This document shows positions 9,606 to 18,993 of a DNA stretch of 64,000 nucleotides, piece after piece. The stretch is from NCBI RefSeq assembly GCF_015207755.1, contig NZ_JADEWH010000003.1, forward strand, positions 360,531 through 424,530, written 5' to 3'. Positions within the stretch are counted from its first letter, which is position 1. Every line of letters begins with the position of its first letter. The DNA comes from Nodularia sp. LEGE 06071. Its GTDB lineage: Bacteria > Cyanobacteriota > Cyanobacteriia > Cyanobacteriales > Nostocaceae. The notes below the pieces were generated by a model, which had not been told where the DNA came from, made no database searches, and saw only the letters and a list, made by a program, of their open reading frames with translations. A program made the translations under genes and the position numbers.

Positions 9606-9956
9606 TTAACCTCCTGTTCTGACAAGAGCCAAGAGAATAGAATTAACAATCGCTAAAGCAATAGAACCAATCAATGCACTCCAAAAACCCCATCTGAGAG
9701 TAAAACCCTGAACTATAGCAGCCGCTAAAGCAAAAATAATGGCATTCAACACAAAGAAAAATAAGCCAAAGCTGAGAATGATGAATGGTAATGTAAACAA
9801 ACTCAGAATTGGCAGCAAAATTGCATTCAAAACTCCGAAAACAGCCGCAGAAATTGCTGCTTTCGCAAAATTATCAATTTCAATACCTATAGGTAACCTA
9901 GAAATAATTAAAAAACTGATTGTAGTCACTAACCAAGTGAGAAGAAGATTCACCAT
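9606..9956 (-). CDS. Phage-holin family (superfamily IV) four-helix membrane protein
   Basis: 116 aa, almost entirely hydrophobic, with four predicted helices (about 3-22, 30-55, 57-80, 90-112) and the family's GVLNAILLPIL and NAIIFALAA runs. Chromosomal members are widespread in bacteria without phage context, so this is a resident membrane protein rather than evidence of a prophage. Monocistronic; function unknown. Confidence 0.75.
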   Translation of the reverse strand: MVNLLLTWLVTTISFLIISRLPIGIEIDNFAKAAISAAVFGVLNAILLPILSLFTLPFIILSFGLFFFVLNAIIFALAAAIVQGFTLRWGFWSALIGSIALAIVNSILLALVRTGG

Positions 9957-10877
9957 CGATAATTCCTCAATATGCTTAATTTATGCAAAATATTTGCGAC
10001 TTTTGTCTGCAAAAAACCATAGCATTTCCTAGTCTAATAAAGTACAAAATTATCCGCGTTTATCTGCGTCCATCTGCGTTTAATTATTACTGCTTCTACC
10101 TCATACCAATTTAATATAAAGACGTATAAATAGAATTTAACCAGACATCCAGTTCCCCTTCTCACTTGCACCGGAAGGGTTAGGGGTGGAGTCGAAATAA
10201 TATGCAGCCTCACAAATAATTGGTATTACTTGAATGGGAATTACCATACTACATAATGTTTAAATTTTTATTTGAGTAAAAATCGGCTTTAATTATGGTT
10301 AATTCTAACATAAAATACTTATTTTTTTAAGTCCCTTATATTAATATATAACCTTAGATATATTATTTCAAATCATTAACAAAACTATCGACAGATATAC
10401 GAAAAATTTTATTTTGCTAAATATATAATTAAAACATAATCAATATCTCATATCTCGTTGATTGAGGAAAAAATAATCACTAAATTTTTCTGATTTCAGG
10501 GATAACAAACTCTATCAAACTCTATCAAATAAGTAGGTGGGCGTAAATAAATTTAACTGGCGGGGGTTGTCATTTTTCATTGGTCATTGCTAAGAGTTTT
10601 ATGGGTGTTTACTTTTCGTAAGATAGTTTGGTTTTTCCGAGTCCCACTTACTTAATGATCTGGTATTTTTTTCAACTCAGCCTGCAAAAATTTTGGTTTA
10701 ATTGGGGAAGTTATCATTCTTAAAATTTATCTTTATTTGCTAATTGAAGTTCTGACAAAATTCCCATAAATCAATTAAATCCTGATCAACTCCGAGCAAA
10801 TTTTATGGGTATTATCAAAGCACCAATTAATCTGGGAACAAAAAACAACATATTGTATATAGTTGAGGGTAAAGAAA
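9957..10877. repeat. Long AT-rich spacer carrying MITE copy B (10531-10653)
   Basis: Copy B starts AAGTAGGTGGGCGTAAATAA and ends CCCACTTACTT, giving terminal inverted repeats. It is about 123 bp because the central part of the full copy at 19838-20022 is missing. The rest is AT-rich, with a short run of CTGCGTT/CCGCGTT repeats near 10053-10080 and no convincing gene. Confidence 0.6.
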
Positions 10878-11267
10878 ATGTCTGTTGAGCCAACTCTGTT
10901 CCAAAAAATTGCTGAAAATAGAAATTTTTCTCAGGTTACTCGCAGTGAAGTTAAACAAGAGCAAATCCCACCAGATGGCTTAGATTTCAATGATATAGCT
11001 TTAACTTTATCTCCCATAGTCTTGCTATTCAGTTGGGTACTCTTTTTCCTAATATTGCAAAAAATTAGGACTTTTTTAGACAATAAGATGGTTTTTTCTG
11101 TCAAGGGTTTACATAAAGTCCCCTGTAAAAACTGTCGCTTTTATTCAAATAATCATTATCTCAAATGTGCCGTACAACCTTCTATTGTCCTCACTGAAGA
11201 AGCGCAGGATTGCTCCGAATATTCACCGAGAAATGGCAAATTTACGCCCAGCAACCTTTTTAAATAA
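10878..11267 (+). CDS. Small cyanobacterial membrane protein with Cys-rich C-terminus
   Basis: 129 aa from ATG at 10878 (MSVEPTLFQKI); a TTG five codons upstream is less likely. One membrane helix (about 48-66, LSPIVLLFSWVLFFLI) precedes a soluble tail with PCKNCRFYSNN, KCAVQP and DCSEYSP: four Cys that could bind metal or form disulfides. The tail pattern recurs in cyanobacterial hypothetical proteins, often beside thylakoid or redox genes; no function is known to me. Confidence 0.65.
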   Translation: MSVEPTLFQKIAENRNFSQVTRSEVKQEQIPPDGLDFNDIALTLSPIVLLFSWVLFFLILQKIRTFLDNKMVFSVKGLHKVPCKNCRFYSNNHYLKCAVQPSIVLTEEAQDCSEYSPRNGKFTPSNLFK

Positions 11268-11314
11268 AGTGCAGATTATTTCGATTTTTATGCTTATTTT
11301 TCAGTGAATCAATC

Positions 11315-12442
11315 TTAGGTAACCTGACCTAAATCTCTTTGTCGCTGCAACCAGTTAGCCAAATCATGGGCAGTAATAATGCCCCTAAGTAAGCCATTTT
11401 GAATTACCAGTACACGTCGGACTCCGGAGTCTTGCATTTTTTGCAATACTTTAGACATCTGCTCATCTGGACTGGCTGTAACACGGTTTTCTGTAGGAAT
11501 CATTGTATCTTTGACAGTCCGATATTTCCATTCCTCTCTGGGAATATCTTTGACCTGATTTAAGGTAATAATGCCTATCGGATGACTGTCTTCTGTGACT
11601 GGAAAAGAATGATAGCGACGACTGAGAAAGTATGTATCCACTAACTCTTGGAGGTTCATGTCAGGGTTGACAGTTTCTGGATGAGGAGTCATGATTTCTC
11701 CCGCCTTTACCCCTTCTAAACTGGTGCGAAGCAAAAGCTCTTCATAGCTACTTTCTGCGGCATTGTACAAGAACCAACCAATGAGAATCAACCACAGTCC
11801 GCCTAAAATTGCGCCAGCAAACATCTCCAAAGCACCGAAGCCAATTAACAGATAACTTAGTAATTTTCCCCCGTTAGTGGCAATTTTTGTCGCTTTTTTG
11901 AGATTGCCAGTATACTTCCAGATAATCGAACGAAAAACGCGACCGCCATCTAAGGGAAAGCCGGGGAGCATATTGAAGATAGCCAAAGCCAGATTAATCA
12001 CAGCCAGGTAAGCAAAAACACCTGTGAAGACGACACTCCAACCAGCATTTATGCCCACATACCAAATCAAGCCGAAAAATCCAGCTAGAAGCAGACTCAC
12101 AAGCGGCCCTACCCCAGCAATTTGGAACTCATCCCCAGGAGTTTCTGCATCCATACGAGTCCGTGAAACTCCACCAAAAATAAATAGGGTGATACCTTCC
12201 ACGGGAATTCCTTTAGCCCTGGCGACGAAGGAGTGAGAAAGTTCATGTGCCAGCAGCGAGGCGAAAAATAGTAGTGTTGCTACTAGACCCATGCCAAAAT
12301 AAGTAGCATTGTTAAATCCTGGATAGTTGGTGGGAAATAAACCCACGCTTAAAGTCCACAAAACGAGGAAGAAAATTAAGAACCAAGACAAGTCTACTCG
12401 GATTTCAAATCCGAAAATAGAACCAAGACGAAAACCTTGCAT
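11315..12442 (-). CDS. Site-2 protease family metalloprotease with CBS pair
   Basis: 375 aa from ATG at 12442 (MQGFRLGSIFGFEIRVD). The ORF extends 36 codons further, but that part comes from a TAATTCG repeat and is foreign to the family. About six membrane helices; zinc motif HELSH in LAHELSHSFVARAKG (about 62-76) and the second motif NMLPGFPLDGGRV supplying Asp. Two CBS domains (about 240-370) could sense adenine nucleotides. Family members cut membrane substrates such as anti-sigma factors. Substrate unknown; monocistronic. Confidence 0.9.
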   Translation of the reverse strand: MQGFRLGSIFGFEIRVDLSWFLIFFLVLWTLSVGLFPTNYPGFNNATYFGMGLVATLLFFASLLAHELSHSFVARAKGIPVEGITLFIFGGVSRTRMDAETPGDEFQIAGVGPLVSLLLAGFFGLIWYVGINAGWSVVFTGVFAYLAVINLALAIFNMLPGFPLDGGRVFRSIIWKYTGNLKKATKIATNGGKLLSYLLIGFGALEMFAGAILGGLWLILIGWFLYNAAESSYEELLLRTSLEGVKAGEIMTPHPETVNPDMNLQELVDTYFLSRRYHSFPVTEDSHPIGIITLNQVKDIPREEWKYRTVKDTMIPTENRVTASPDEQMSKVLQKMQDSGVRRVLVIQNGLLRGIITAHDLANWLQRQRDLGQVT

Positions 12443-12566
12443 AATTCGTAATTCGTAATTCGTAGTTAAGAAAGTTTTATTATTTATTCCCAAAGGTTTG
12501 TAAATATCACCGCAAGTATAGAAAAGGGTAAGTGATTTCGCCTCTAGCAAACGATAGAGAACTGAG

Positions 12567-12689
12567 ATGTATCTTTTGATAGGGACACCTTCAACTCAAA
12601 AATTAGACTCTGTGGCAAATCTCAACAAGATGATGGTTGCCGGGTTTTTAGGTGATATCCAACGGACTGTTAATGAAGTCACAAAGTAG
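12567..12689 (+). CDS. Possible 40-aa peptide or gene remnant
   Basis: ATG-to-TAG frame of 40 codons (MYLLIGTPSTQKLDSVANLN...). Its second half (NLNKMMVAG...TVNEVTK) loosely resembles the end of the BON-like protein at 6130 (LNKMVAAA...TNEVTVG), so it may be a decayed duplicate tail. No clear ribosome-binding site. Weakly supported. Confidence 0.2.
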   Translation: MYLLIGTPSTQKLDSVANLNKMMVAGFLGDIQRTVNEVTK

Positions 12690-12713
12690 TCATTAATCTA
12701 CGGGAAGCATAGA

Positions 12714-13658
12714 TTAATGACTGTCAAATTTCACAATAACTGGCTGGTTTCCCCTAACAATCAAAGCTATCTTTCTTTGTTCAGGATGAAGAATACAAAT
12801 TTGATCCTTACCCAGTTGAAATACCACAAAATCTCCTTCCAGGTGAGTTGCACTATTCATCCGCCACCATGCCAAAGGTGTCTCAAGGGAGAATTGAAAC
12901 CTTAAATCTTCAGATTTGTTATGACCTGAAATTCCCCCATGCCAGTTACGTCTATATTCCCAATTTGTATTTTCAGTCAGTTTGCGGACAGAACGATAAG
13001 GAGGGCGAACTCGGGAAATAACAGAATCAAACTCAGATAACTGCACAGTCTGTTGCAATTTCCCTAGCAAATTAGAACGAATTGGTTGATTATTTTCAGC
13101 AGAGATGAAATACAGCACATATTCTTCCCTCGGTTGTAACTTTGAGGCTGAGACAACATCAAGCTGAGTTAACATACTCGTCTGGCTAGCCAAACCATAC
13201 AAAACCAATAGTAGTAGGTAGCTGATACCATGAATAATAAATGTAGCTTTAAGAGCCTTGAAGAATGAATTCGGCTGTTTGCGAAATAGTAACCAAAAGA
13301 AAGGATATTCAATAATTAAGGTCATTAAAAAAGCAAGAACAACAAAGATAGAAAGCCAGAAACGGATATTTTCAATATTTAGATTCGGAATATTAGTTGA
13401 TAGTCGAGCTAGGGATAATACTCCCACCCAAGCAGAGGTATAATTGGCGAAAATCAGTATAACGATTGTTTTGGAATTTGGTGTATGAAACCACTTTGAA
13501 AGCAGTCTGCCTTCAATTACAGCGATGACTGCATTACCAAATATAAGATATATAAATTGAGTCCATATTAAAGGTGTTGCGGCATTAGCTAGGGCTGGAA
13601 AAGGAAAAGTTGTGAGCAATAAACTGAGAATAAAAACCAAACTAAATCGAATTTTCAT
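12714..13658 (-). CDS. Uncharacterised membrane protein, tandem paralogue 1
   Basis: 314 aa. Signal peptide (cut near ALANA, about 25), then four to five membrane helices (about 30-50, 68-85, 95-120, 140-165) and a soluble C-terminal half ending HLEGDFVVFQLG.DQICILHPEQRK. It is clearly homologous to the next gene along its whole length (shared LSKWFH, ANY.SAW, IIEYPFF, IIHGISY), so the pair is a tandem duplication. I do not recognise the family. Topology suggests four helices in the cytoplasmic or thylakoid membrane with an outside-facing beta-rich domain. Confidence 0.75.
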   Translation of the reverse strand: MKIRFSLVFILSLLLTTFPFPALANAATPLIWTQFIYLIFGNAVIAVIEGRLLSKWFHTPNSKTIVILIFANYTSAWVGVLSLARLSTNIPNLNIENIRFWLSIFVVLAFLMTLIIEYPFFWLLFRKQPNSFFKALKATFIIHGISYLLLLVLYGLASQTSMLTQLDVVSASKLQPREEYVLYFISAENNQPIRSNLLGKLQQTVQLSEFDSVISRVRPPYRSVRKLTENTNWEYRRNWHGGISGHNKSEDLRFQFSLETPLAWWRMNSATHLEGDFVVFQLGKDQICILHPEQRKIALIVRGNQPVIVKFDSH

Positions 13659-13827
13659 GTATTCTATTCAATAAATATTGATTTATGTTGCTCAAGGTTT
13701 CAATTACTTCAGTTGTACCCCTTATTCATTTTCATTTGGGGGAAGTAGGTCGTATCAATAATTAGGATCGTAAAATTCTACTGTATTTCCTGCTCCCCAT
13801 TGGGTGGGATGCCTGATTGTACAAGTT

Positions 13828-14778
13828 TCATGATTGCGCTTTGACAACAATAGGCTTGCTTCCCCGTGCAATCAAAGCCATTTTTCTCTGTTCAGGATGG
13901 AGAATACAGATTTGATCATCACCAAGTTGAAATACGACAAAATCTCCTTCTAGATGAGTTGCATGACTCACACGCCATGATGCCAAGGGTGTCTCCAGAT
14001 TAAGTTTCAAGCTTAAATTCTCGGATTTGTGATAACCCGCAATTCCTCCCGCAGGTGATAACATACCCAGATAATATTGCCAATTAGTATTTTCATTTGG
14101 TTGGGGGACAGGGCCAAAATTAGAAACCTCTTCCGGAACAAAAGCCTGAAACTCAGAAAGTTCTATAGTTTCTTGATCTTTCCCTTGCAAGTTAGAGCGA
14201 ACTGCTTGATTACCTTCAGAATTTATGAAATACATCACATATTCTTCTTTTGGTTGTAGCTGTGCGGCTGATACGATATCAAGCTGATTTAACATACTAT
14301 TGTAGCTAGTCAAGGCGTACCAACCAAATAGGAAGAAGTAGCTGATGCCATGAATAATAATTGTAGCTTTCACAGATGTTTGCCATGAATTTTGCTGCTT
14401 CCGAACTAGAAACGAAAAGAAGGGATATTCAATGATTAAGGTGAATAAAAAGGCTATAGTCCAGAAAATATAGAGCCAATTATGAATGTTTTCAATGGTG
14501 ATCATCGAATTACTGGATAACACAACTGCCAGCAACAACATTCCTCCCCAAGCCGAGGCATAATTGGCTATGATGAGTATGCTGGTTGCTTTTCCTCGTG
14601 GTACGTGAAACCACTTTGAAAGCATTCCCCCTTCTATGTACCCAATGACTGAATTGCCAATAAAAAGGTGAATTATTCCAGTCCATAGCAAGGCTGATCC
14701 TCCGTTAGCAAGGGCTGGAGAAGGTAAGAGTGCAATAGATAAACTCAGAATAGCAACAAACTTCCAGCTTATTTTCAT
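13828..14778 (-). CDS. Uncharacterised membrane protein, tandem paralogue 2
   Basis: 316 aa, same architecture as its downstream neighbour: signal peptide ending PALANGG, the LSKWFHVPRGK loop, IIEYPFF helix, and the tail HLEGDFVVFQLG.DQICILHPEQRK. It has a Gly-rich insertion (SPAGGIAGYHKSE) differing from copy 1. The 169-bp gap between the copies has no obvious terminator, so co-transcription is possible. Unknown function. Confidence 0.75.
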   Translation of the reverse strand: MKISWKFVAILSLSIALLPSPALANGGSALLWTGIIHLFIGNSVIGYIEGGMLSKWFHVPRGKATSILIIANYASAWGGMLLLAVVLSSNSMITIENIHNWLYIFWTIAFLFTLIIEYPFFSFLVRKQQNSWQTSVKATIIIHGISYFFLFGWYALTSYNSMLNQLDIVSAAQLQPKEEYVMYFINSEGNQAVRSNLQGKDQETIELSEFQAFVPEEVSNFGPVPQPNENTNWQYYLGMLSPAGGIAGYHKSENLSLKLNLETPLASWRVSHATHLEGDFVVFQLGDDQICILHPEQRKMALIARGSKPIVVKAQS

Positions 14779-15203
14779 GTATTCTTTTCAGGATATTCAG
14801 GTTATTAGCAAACCAGATAATGTAGTTATTTTTTCATAACTTCGCAGCTATTCAGTTAGGAACTTCCAAGAAATAAATTATCGCAGTAAACGTTAGTGTA
14901 GCTTGCGCGTAGCGCATACCACAGAGGCACAGAGGACACGGAGGAAAGAGGGTTCAAGAGGCTTCGCCGTGAGCGTCAGCGGCTCGACTGAGCTTCGCCG
15001 AACGTCCGAACGAACGGTTTTTTGCGTTAAGTTAAGTGGTTGAGTGTTTTTTATTTGGAAGTCCCTGATCTTGAGCAAGATTAAAATGGATGATGAGCCT
15101 ACCCCCAACCCGCAAGCGGAGAGGGAAGAGAAAGCTTCGATTTGGAGGGGTTCCAGGTTTAATAAGTGATCAACTTGATATTAAATTCTATACAGAAGTT
15201 TTG
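14779..15203. repeat. Repeat-rich intergenic region
   Basis: Contains CGCGTAGCGCATACC, a CACAGAGGCACAGAGGACAC tract and a GC-rich stretch (GTGAGCGTCAGCGGCTCGAC) of the kind dispersed in Nostocales genomes, followed by a TACCCCCAACCCGCAAGCGG repeat at about 15099. No gene supported. Confidence 0.45.
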
Positions 15204-16325
15204 CTATTTTGTGGGTAAAGCTTCTGGTTGAACTGTAATTTGTTGTCTGCTACCATCGCGATTGAGAGTAATTTGCATAGGTTTACCAATATTGGTGGCT
15301 TCTACTTGTTGCTGCACTTGCTTGATATTTTTAATAGCAATATTATTAATACTTTCAATCATGTCGCCGGGACGCATTCCAGCCCGGAAAGCAGGGGAGT
15401 TGCGGACGACTCCCAGAACAATCACACCTGTATCCTGAGTAATTTTAATATCAGCATCACTTTGATTAAGTTTCTCGCGCAGTTCAGGATTTAACTGAGC
15501 CATTTGAATACCGATGTAGGGGTGGTCTACTCGTCCTGTAGCTATTAATTGTTCTGCAATTCTTTGAGCAGTGTTGATGGGAATGGCAAAACCTAATCCT
15601 TGCGCTCCCTGGATGATGGCGGTGTTCATCCCAATCACTTCTCCTTGAGCATTCAGCAAAGGTCCACCAGAGTTACCGGGATTAATGGCTGCATCGGTTT
15701 GGATAAAGTCTACTCGCTCGGTTGGTACACCCAGACCGGCTACAGAACGCTGTGTGGCGCTGATGATTCCTTGGGTGACGGTGTTATCTAATCCTAAAGG
15801 ATTACCGATCGCGATCGCAGGTTCTCCCGCCATTAAGTTATCTGAGTTACCCAGCTTGACTGTTGGTAATTCCGTAGCAGCAATTTTGACAACAGCAACA
15901 TCAGTCACAGAGTCAGCACCTACAACTTCGCCCTGAAAACTGCGACCATCTTTTAAGATAACTGTGACCTTATCCGCATCTGCTACCACATGAGCATTAG
16001 TAAAAATTAGCCCATCGGCAGTAGTTATAAACCCTGAGCCAAGTCCCTCTTGTACTTCTTCTCTTGTGGGCAACTGTCCCGGAAAAAATCTTTCTATTAC
16101 AGGGTCAGGGGATATTGCTACAGTGCGCGTGGAGTCAATTCGCACCACTGCGGGGCCTACCTCTTGGACAACTCTTGTTACATAATTTACATCAGAATTT
16201 TCTGTTGATTTCGCTAATAGATTTAAGTCGAGAGGTTGTTGAGCATTCCTGACATCTCTGGTAGGGATACATCCAGTTACGAGTAAAACTAAGCAAAAAG
16301 CCGATTGCTTGAGAAGTCGTTTCAT
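15204..16325 (-). CDS. HtrA/Deg-type trypsin-like serine protease with PDZ domain, lipoprotein
   Basis: 373 aa. Lipobox LVTGC (Cys19) predicts lipid anchoring on the periplasmic side. Protease domain about 50-255 with triad His112 (TNAHVV), Asp142 (TDVAVVK) and Ser219 (GNSGGP). One PDZ domain (about 270-365) with YIGIQM, GVIVLGVVRNSPAFRAGM. These proteases degrade or chaperone misfolded envelope proteins during heat, light or redox stress; cyanobacteria carry HhoA, HhoB and HtrA paralogues and I cannot decide which this is. Its start is about 210 bp from the divergently transcribed DUF305 lipoprotein gene. Confidence 0.92.
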   Translation of the reverse strand: MKRLLKQSAFCLVLLVTGCIPTRDVRNAQQPLDLNLLAKSTENSDVNYVTRVVQEVGPAVVRIDSTRTVAISPDPVIERFFPGQLPTREEVQEGLGSGFITTADGLIFTNAHVVADADKVTVILKDGRSFQGEVVGADSVTDVAVVKIAATELPTVKLGNSDNLMAGEPAIAIGNPLGLDNTVTQGIISATQRSVAGLGVPTERVDFIQTDAAINPGNSGGPLLNAQGEVIGMNTAIIQGAQGLGFAIPINTAQRIAEQLIATGRVDHPYIGIQMAQLNPELREKLNQSDADIKITQDTGVIVLGVVRNSPAFRAGMRPGDMIESINNIAIKNIKQVQQQVEATNIGKPMQITLNRDGSRQQITVQPEALPTK

Positions 16326-16535
16326 AGGTCATGCTCTGGGACTGGGGAATAAATGCCCAATTACCTTGAGGGGAGTTTTACTTCCTATTGTAGTCAGGGA
16401 ATAGAAGCATTTCATCCTGGTTTCATCTTTGTCTGCAATGCTCAATTGTAGAGTAAACATCACTGCACAGCTTGACTCTCTAGTTAACTGGAGAGTTGAT
16501 AATATAATCGGAGTTATGTCTTGTGGATAAGAGTT

Positions 16536-17219
16536 ATGCAAATTTTATCTTTGAAAAATAAGTTTCTGGCGTTGAGCTTTGTAGCATTGACATCTTTAAC
16601 TGGCGGAGTTTTGACGGCTTGTTCGACGACGAGTTCCGAAAACCCAAACCCCAATACGACTGTAACCGAAACAAGCGACCAGCAGCAGATGAAGCACGGT
16701 GGTATGGATCATGCAATGGATTTAGGGCCAGCCGATGCTAGCTATGATTTACGGTTCATTGATGGGATGATTATTCACCATCAAGGGGCTTTAGATATGG
16801 CTCAGGAAGCACAGGAAAAATCACAACGTCCTGAAATGAAAAAGCTAGCAGACGAAATCATTCAAGCCCAGAACCAAGAAATTGCTCAGATGCAGCAGTG
16901 GCGAACAGCCTGGTATCCTAATGCTGGGGATAAAGTCATGGCTTATCATGCTGAAATGGGTCACATGATGGAGATGACACCTGAGCAAAAGCAAGCCATG
17001 ATGATGAGCATGGATTTGGGTGCGGCTGATGCTGAGTTTGATTTGCGCTTTATTAATGGGATGATTCCTCACCATGAAGGGGCTTTAGTTATGGCTCAAG
17101 ATGCTTTGCAGAAGTCTCAGCGCCCGGAAATGAAGGAATTGGCTGAGGAGATTATTCAGGCGCAAGAAACGGAAATTAATCAAATGAAGCAGTGGCGACA
17201 AGCTTGGTATAACAAGTAA
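16536..17219 (+). CDS. Lipoprotein with two tandem DUF305 domains
   Basis: 227 aa from ATG at 16536 (MQILSLKNKF); a TTG five codons earlier is rejected. Lipobox LTAC near residue 30. Two near-identical DUF305 repeats (about 70-137 and 157-225) each contain DLRFI.GMI.HH.GAL.MAQ and end in QM.QWR.AWY. The repeats are rich in His and Met, and the domain is ferritin-like and often found near metal (copper) handling proteins. Probably periplasmic metal or peroxide-related; direct function unknown. Internal duplication is visible at DNA level too. Confidence 0.85.
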   Translation: MQILSLKNKFLALSFVALTSLTGGVLTACSTTSSENPNPNTTVTETSDQQQMKHGGMDHAMDLGPADASYDLRFIDGMIIHHQGALDMAQEAQEKSQRPEMKKLADEIIQAQNQEIAQMQQWRTAWYPNAGDKVMAYHAEMGHMMEMTPEQKQAMMMSMDLGAADAEFDLRFINGMIPHHEGALVMAQDALQKSQRPEMKELAEEIIQAQETEINQMKQWRQAWYNK

Positions 17220-17308
17220 GGATTTGTGATTGCGATGCCTAATTCTCTGCCTTCCCCAGCATTTGTAGTGGAAGTCCAAATACAACACAGGAACCGGAAC
17301 ACACGCCT

Positions 17309-17419
17309 GTGATCACAATATCCAGCTTACCACTGTGGCTGATAGCAATAGCTGGAGGAAGTGCGATCGCCTGTATAGCCTTCATCACAGGAGCCTTCTG
17401 GACACACCGCGCTGAATGA
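17309..17419 (+). CDS. Possible 36-aa single-helix membrane peptide
   Basis: GTG start at 17309, TGA at 17417-17419. The product has one hydrophobic helix (LPLWLIAIAGGSAIACIAF) and a short charged tail (THRAE). Located 90 bp after the DUF305 gene on the same strand. Composition is membrane-like but there is no further support, and the codons include a HIP1 site. Confidence 0.3.
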   Translation: MITISSLPLWLIAIAGGSAIACIAFITGAFWTHRAE

Positions 17420-17552
17420 AGCAGCGTCAGGTCAGTATCAAGTGAGAATTACCGCAGAGATTAAAGGCGAAACGGTTAACGGGCGTTTTAGTTTTAACCG
17501 ATAATTGTTAGAAGATGCAGTTACCATATTTTAGAGGCTGGAGGAAGTAATT

Positions 17553-18131
17553 ATGAGCGCTTTAACTTTACAATTACCGGCTCATCTCCAATTTACTGAT
17601 GACGAATTTGCTCAGGTTGTGGCTGCTAATAAGGATTTGCGTTTGGAATTATCTGCGGAAGGTGAATTAGTTATCATGTCACCAACTGGGGGAGAAACGG
17701 GAAACCGGAATTTTGATTTATTAGGTCAAGTATGGTTTTGGAACCGTCAATATAACTTGGGAAAAGCTTTTGATTCTTCCACTGGCTTTAAACTTCCTAA
17801 TGGTGCAACTCGTTCTCCTGATGCTGCTTGGATCAGGATGGAAAAATGGGATAGTCTCACTCCCCAGCAAAGAAAGAAATTTCTGCCTTTGTGTCCTGAT
17901 TTTGCTGTGGAATTGGTTTCTGAAACTGATGATGTCGCAGACACTCAAGCCAAAATGCGGGAATATTTAGCCAATGGTTTACAACTTGGTTGGTTAATTA
18001 ATCCCCATGACCAACAAGTAGAAATTTATCGTCCTCATCAACCACCAGAAATTTTACAATCTCCTACAAGTTTATCGGGTGAAGATGTGCTTCCTGATTT
18101 TACTTTAGATTTACAACAAATTTTGGCATAA
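17553..18131 (+). CDS. Uma2 family endonuclease (DUF820)
   Basis: 192 aa, full length for the family. PD-(D/E)XK-like residues are visible: Asp in SPDAAWI, Glu in FAVELVSETDD, and K in TQAKMREYLANG, followed by GWLINP and VEIYRP. Cyanobacteria carry many copies, often near mobile DNA; the function is presumed nuclease but largely unproven. GGAGGAAGT ahead of the ATG is a good ribosome-binding site. Confidence 0.88.
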   Translation: MSALTLQLPAHLQFTDDEFAQVVAANKDLRLELSAEGELVIMSPTGGETGNRNFDLLGQVWFWNRQYNLGKAFDSSTGFKLPNGATRSPDAAWIRMEKWDSLTPQQRKKFLPLCPDFAVELVSETDDVADTQAKMREYLANGLQLGWLINPHDQQVEIYRPHQPPEILQSPTSLSGEDVLPDFTLDLQQILA

Positions 18132-18435
18132 GTTCGTAGTCAGGACTTTAGTCCTTTCTTCCATAAGACAGTTCAGTTATGCCTAAAAACCAACGTCTAT
18201 GTAGGTTAAAAATTTGGGTAAATTTGTGGGTTTTCACTTCGTTATACCCAACCTACAATAACTGTAATTCAGGATTAGGATTAGCGATCGCACCCAGAAG
18301 ATCAGCGCATTAATTCCATTGAGAGCGATCGCCAATAGCCAAAAGTAATTAGAAATAATTTCTTCCATAGAGGTATGACCTGAGTTTGCAGATATTGTTA
18401 AATACGACGGAAGTATGAAATATGCAATAACGCTC
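18132..18435. repeat. Intergenic palindrome and relic of neighbouring gene
   Basis: GTAGGTTAAAA (18201) to ACCCAACCTAC (18256) form inverted ends of a dispersed palindrome. Minus-strand sequence at about 18290-18360 encodes NYFWLLAIALNGINALIFW, similar to WLWLLAIALLNVHIW near the end of the adjacent membrane protein, so it appears to be a duplicated, decayed tail of that gene. Confidence 0.4.
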
Positions 18436-18942
18436 TTATATTTCTGCTGTCGGCTTGATGGACTTGTGAGGCGCACTTACCCAGATATGAACATTCAACA
18501 ATGCGATCGCCAATAGCCACAGCCAATACCCCGTCTTGGGTTGAATTGCGGAGAAATAGCAAAACCCCGCAGCATTTGCATAAAGCGGAAACCAGTTTGT
18601 TAACCATAGACTGACTAGTGCTACACCTAATGATCCCATTGCCAATAACTTCGGCAGATATCCCCTGCTTTTAAAGGATGTGAACAACGCCGCAAAATAG
18701 AGCGGGTTCGCCAACCAGCCAAAAGCACCATACTGGATAAAAACGACACCGATCGCGCCCATTATCAGGATATTTAGCCCACGCATAATTTCTAACGGAC
18801 CCAGAGGCTCATTCCACAAGCCGGCAATTTTCAGTTCAGGAGAAGCAAAGGTTGTACAAACTTTCTCAAACTCCACAGCAGGCTGAGTCAAACATATTAC
18901 GAACAGAAGCACCGAAATTGTCAGCAGAAAAAATCTTTTCAT
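18436..18942 (-). CDS. Uncharacterised four-helix membrane protein
   Basis: 168 aa. N-terminal hydrophobic segment (about 3-22, signal or helix), then helices at about 55-75, 98-118 and 138-155. It has an extracytoplasmic CTTFASPELKIAGLWNE loop. I do not recognise a family. Followed by a partial duplicate of its last helix in the spacer. Separate from the next upstream gene by about 50 bp on the same strand, so possibly an operon. Confidence 0.55.
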   Translation of the reverse strand: MKRFFLLTISVLLFVICLTQPAVEFEKVCTTFASPELKIAGLWNEPLGPLEIMRGLNILIMGAIGVVFIQYGAFGWLANPLYFAALFTSFKSRGYLPKLLAMGSLGVALVSLWLTNWFPLYANAAGFCYFSAIQPKTGYWLWLLAIALLNVHIWVSAPHKSIKPTAEI

Positions 18943-18993
18943 TGGCTCTATTTCCAGAATGTATAACTCTCAAGTCTCATGCTCCCGATGAAG

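Noticed and set aside
9606..9956. Phage holin as evidence of a prophage
   Set aside because: Superfamily IV holin-like proteins are common stand-alone chromosomal genes; no phage genes are near.
12443..12550. 36-residue N-terminal extension of the site-2 protease
   Set aside because: Runs through a TAATTCG tandem repeat and does not fit the family; the ATG at 12442 does.
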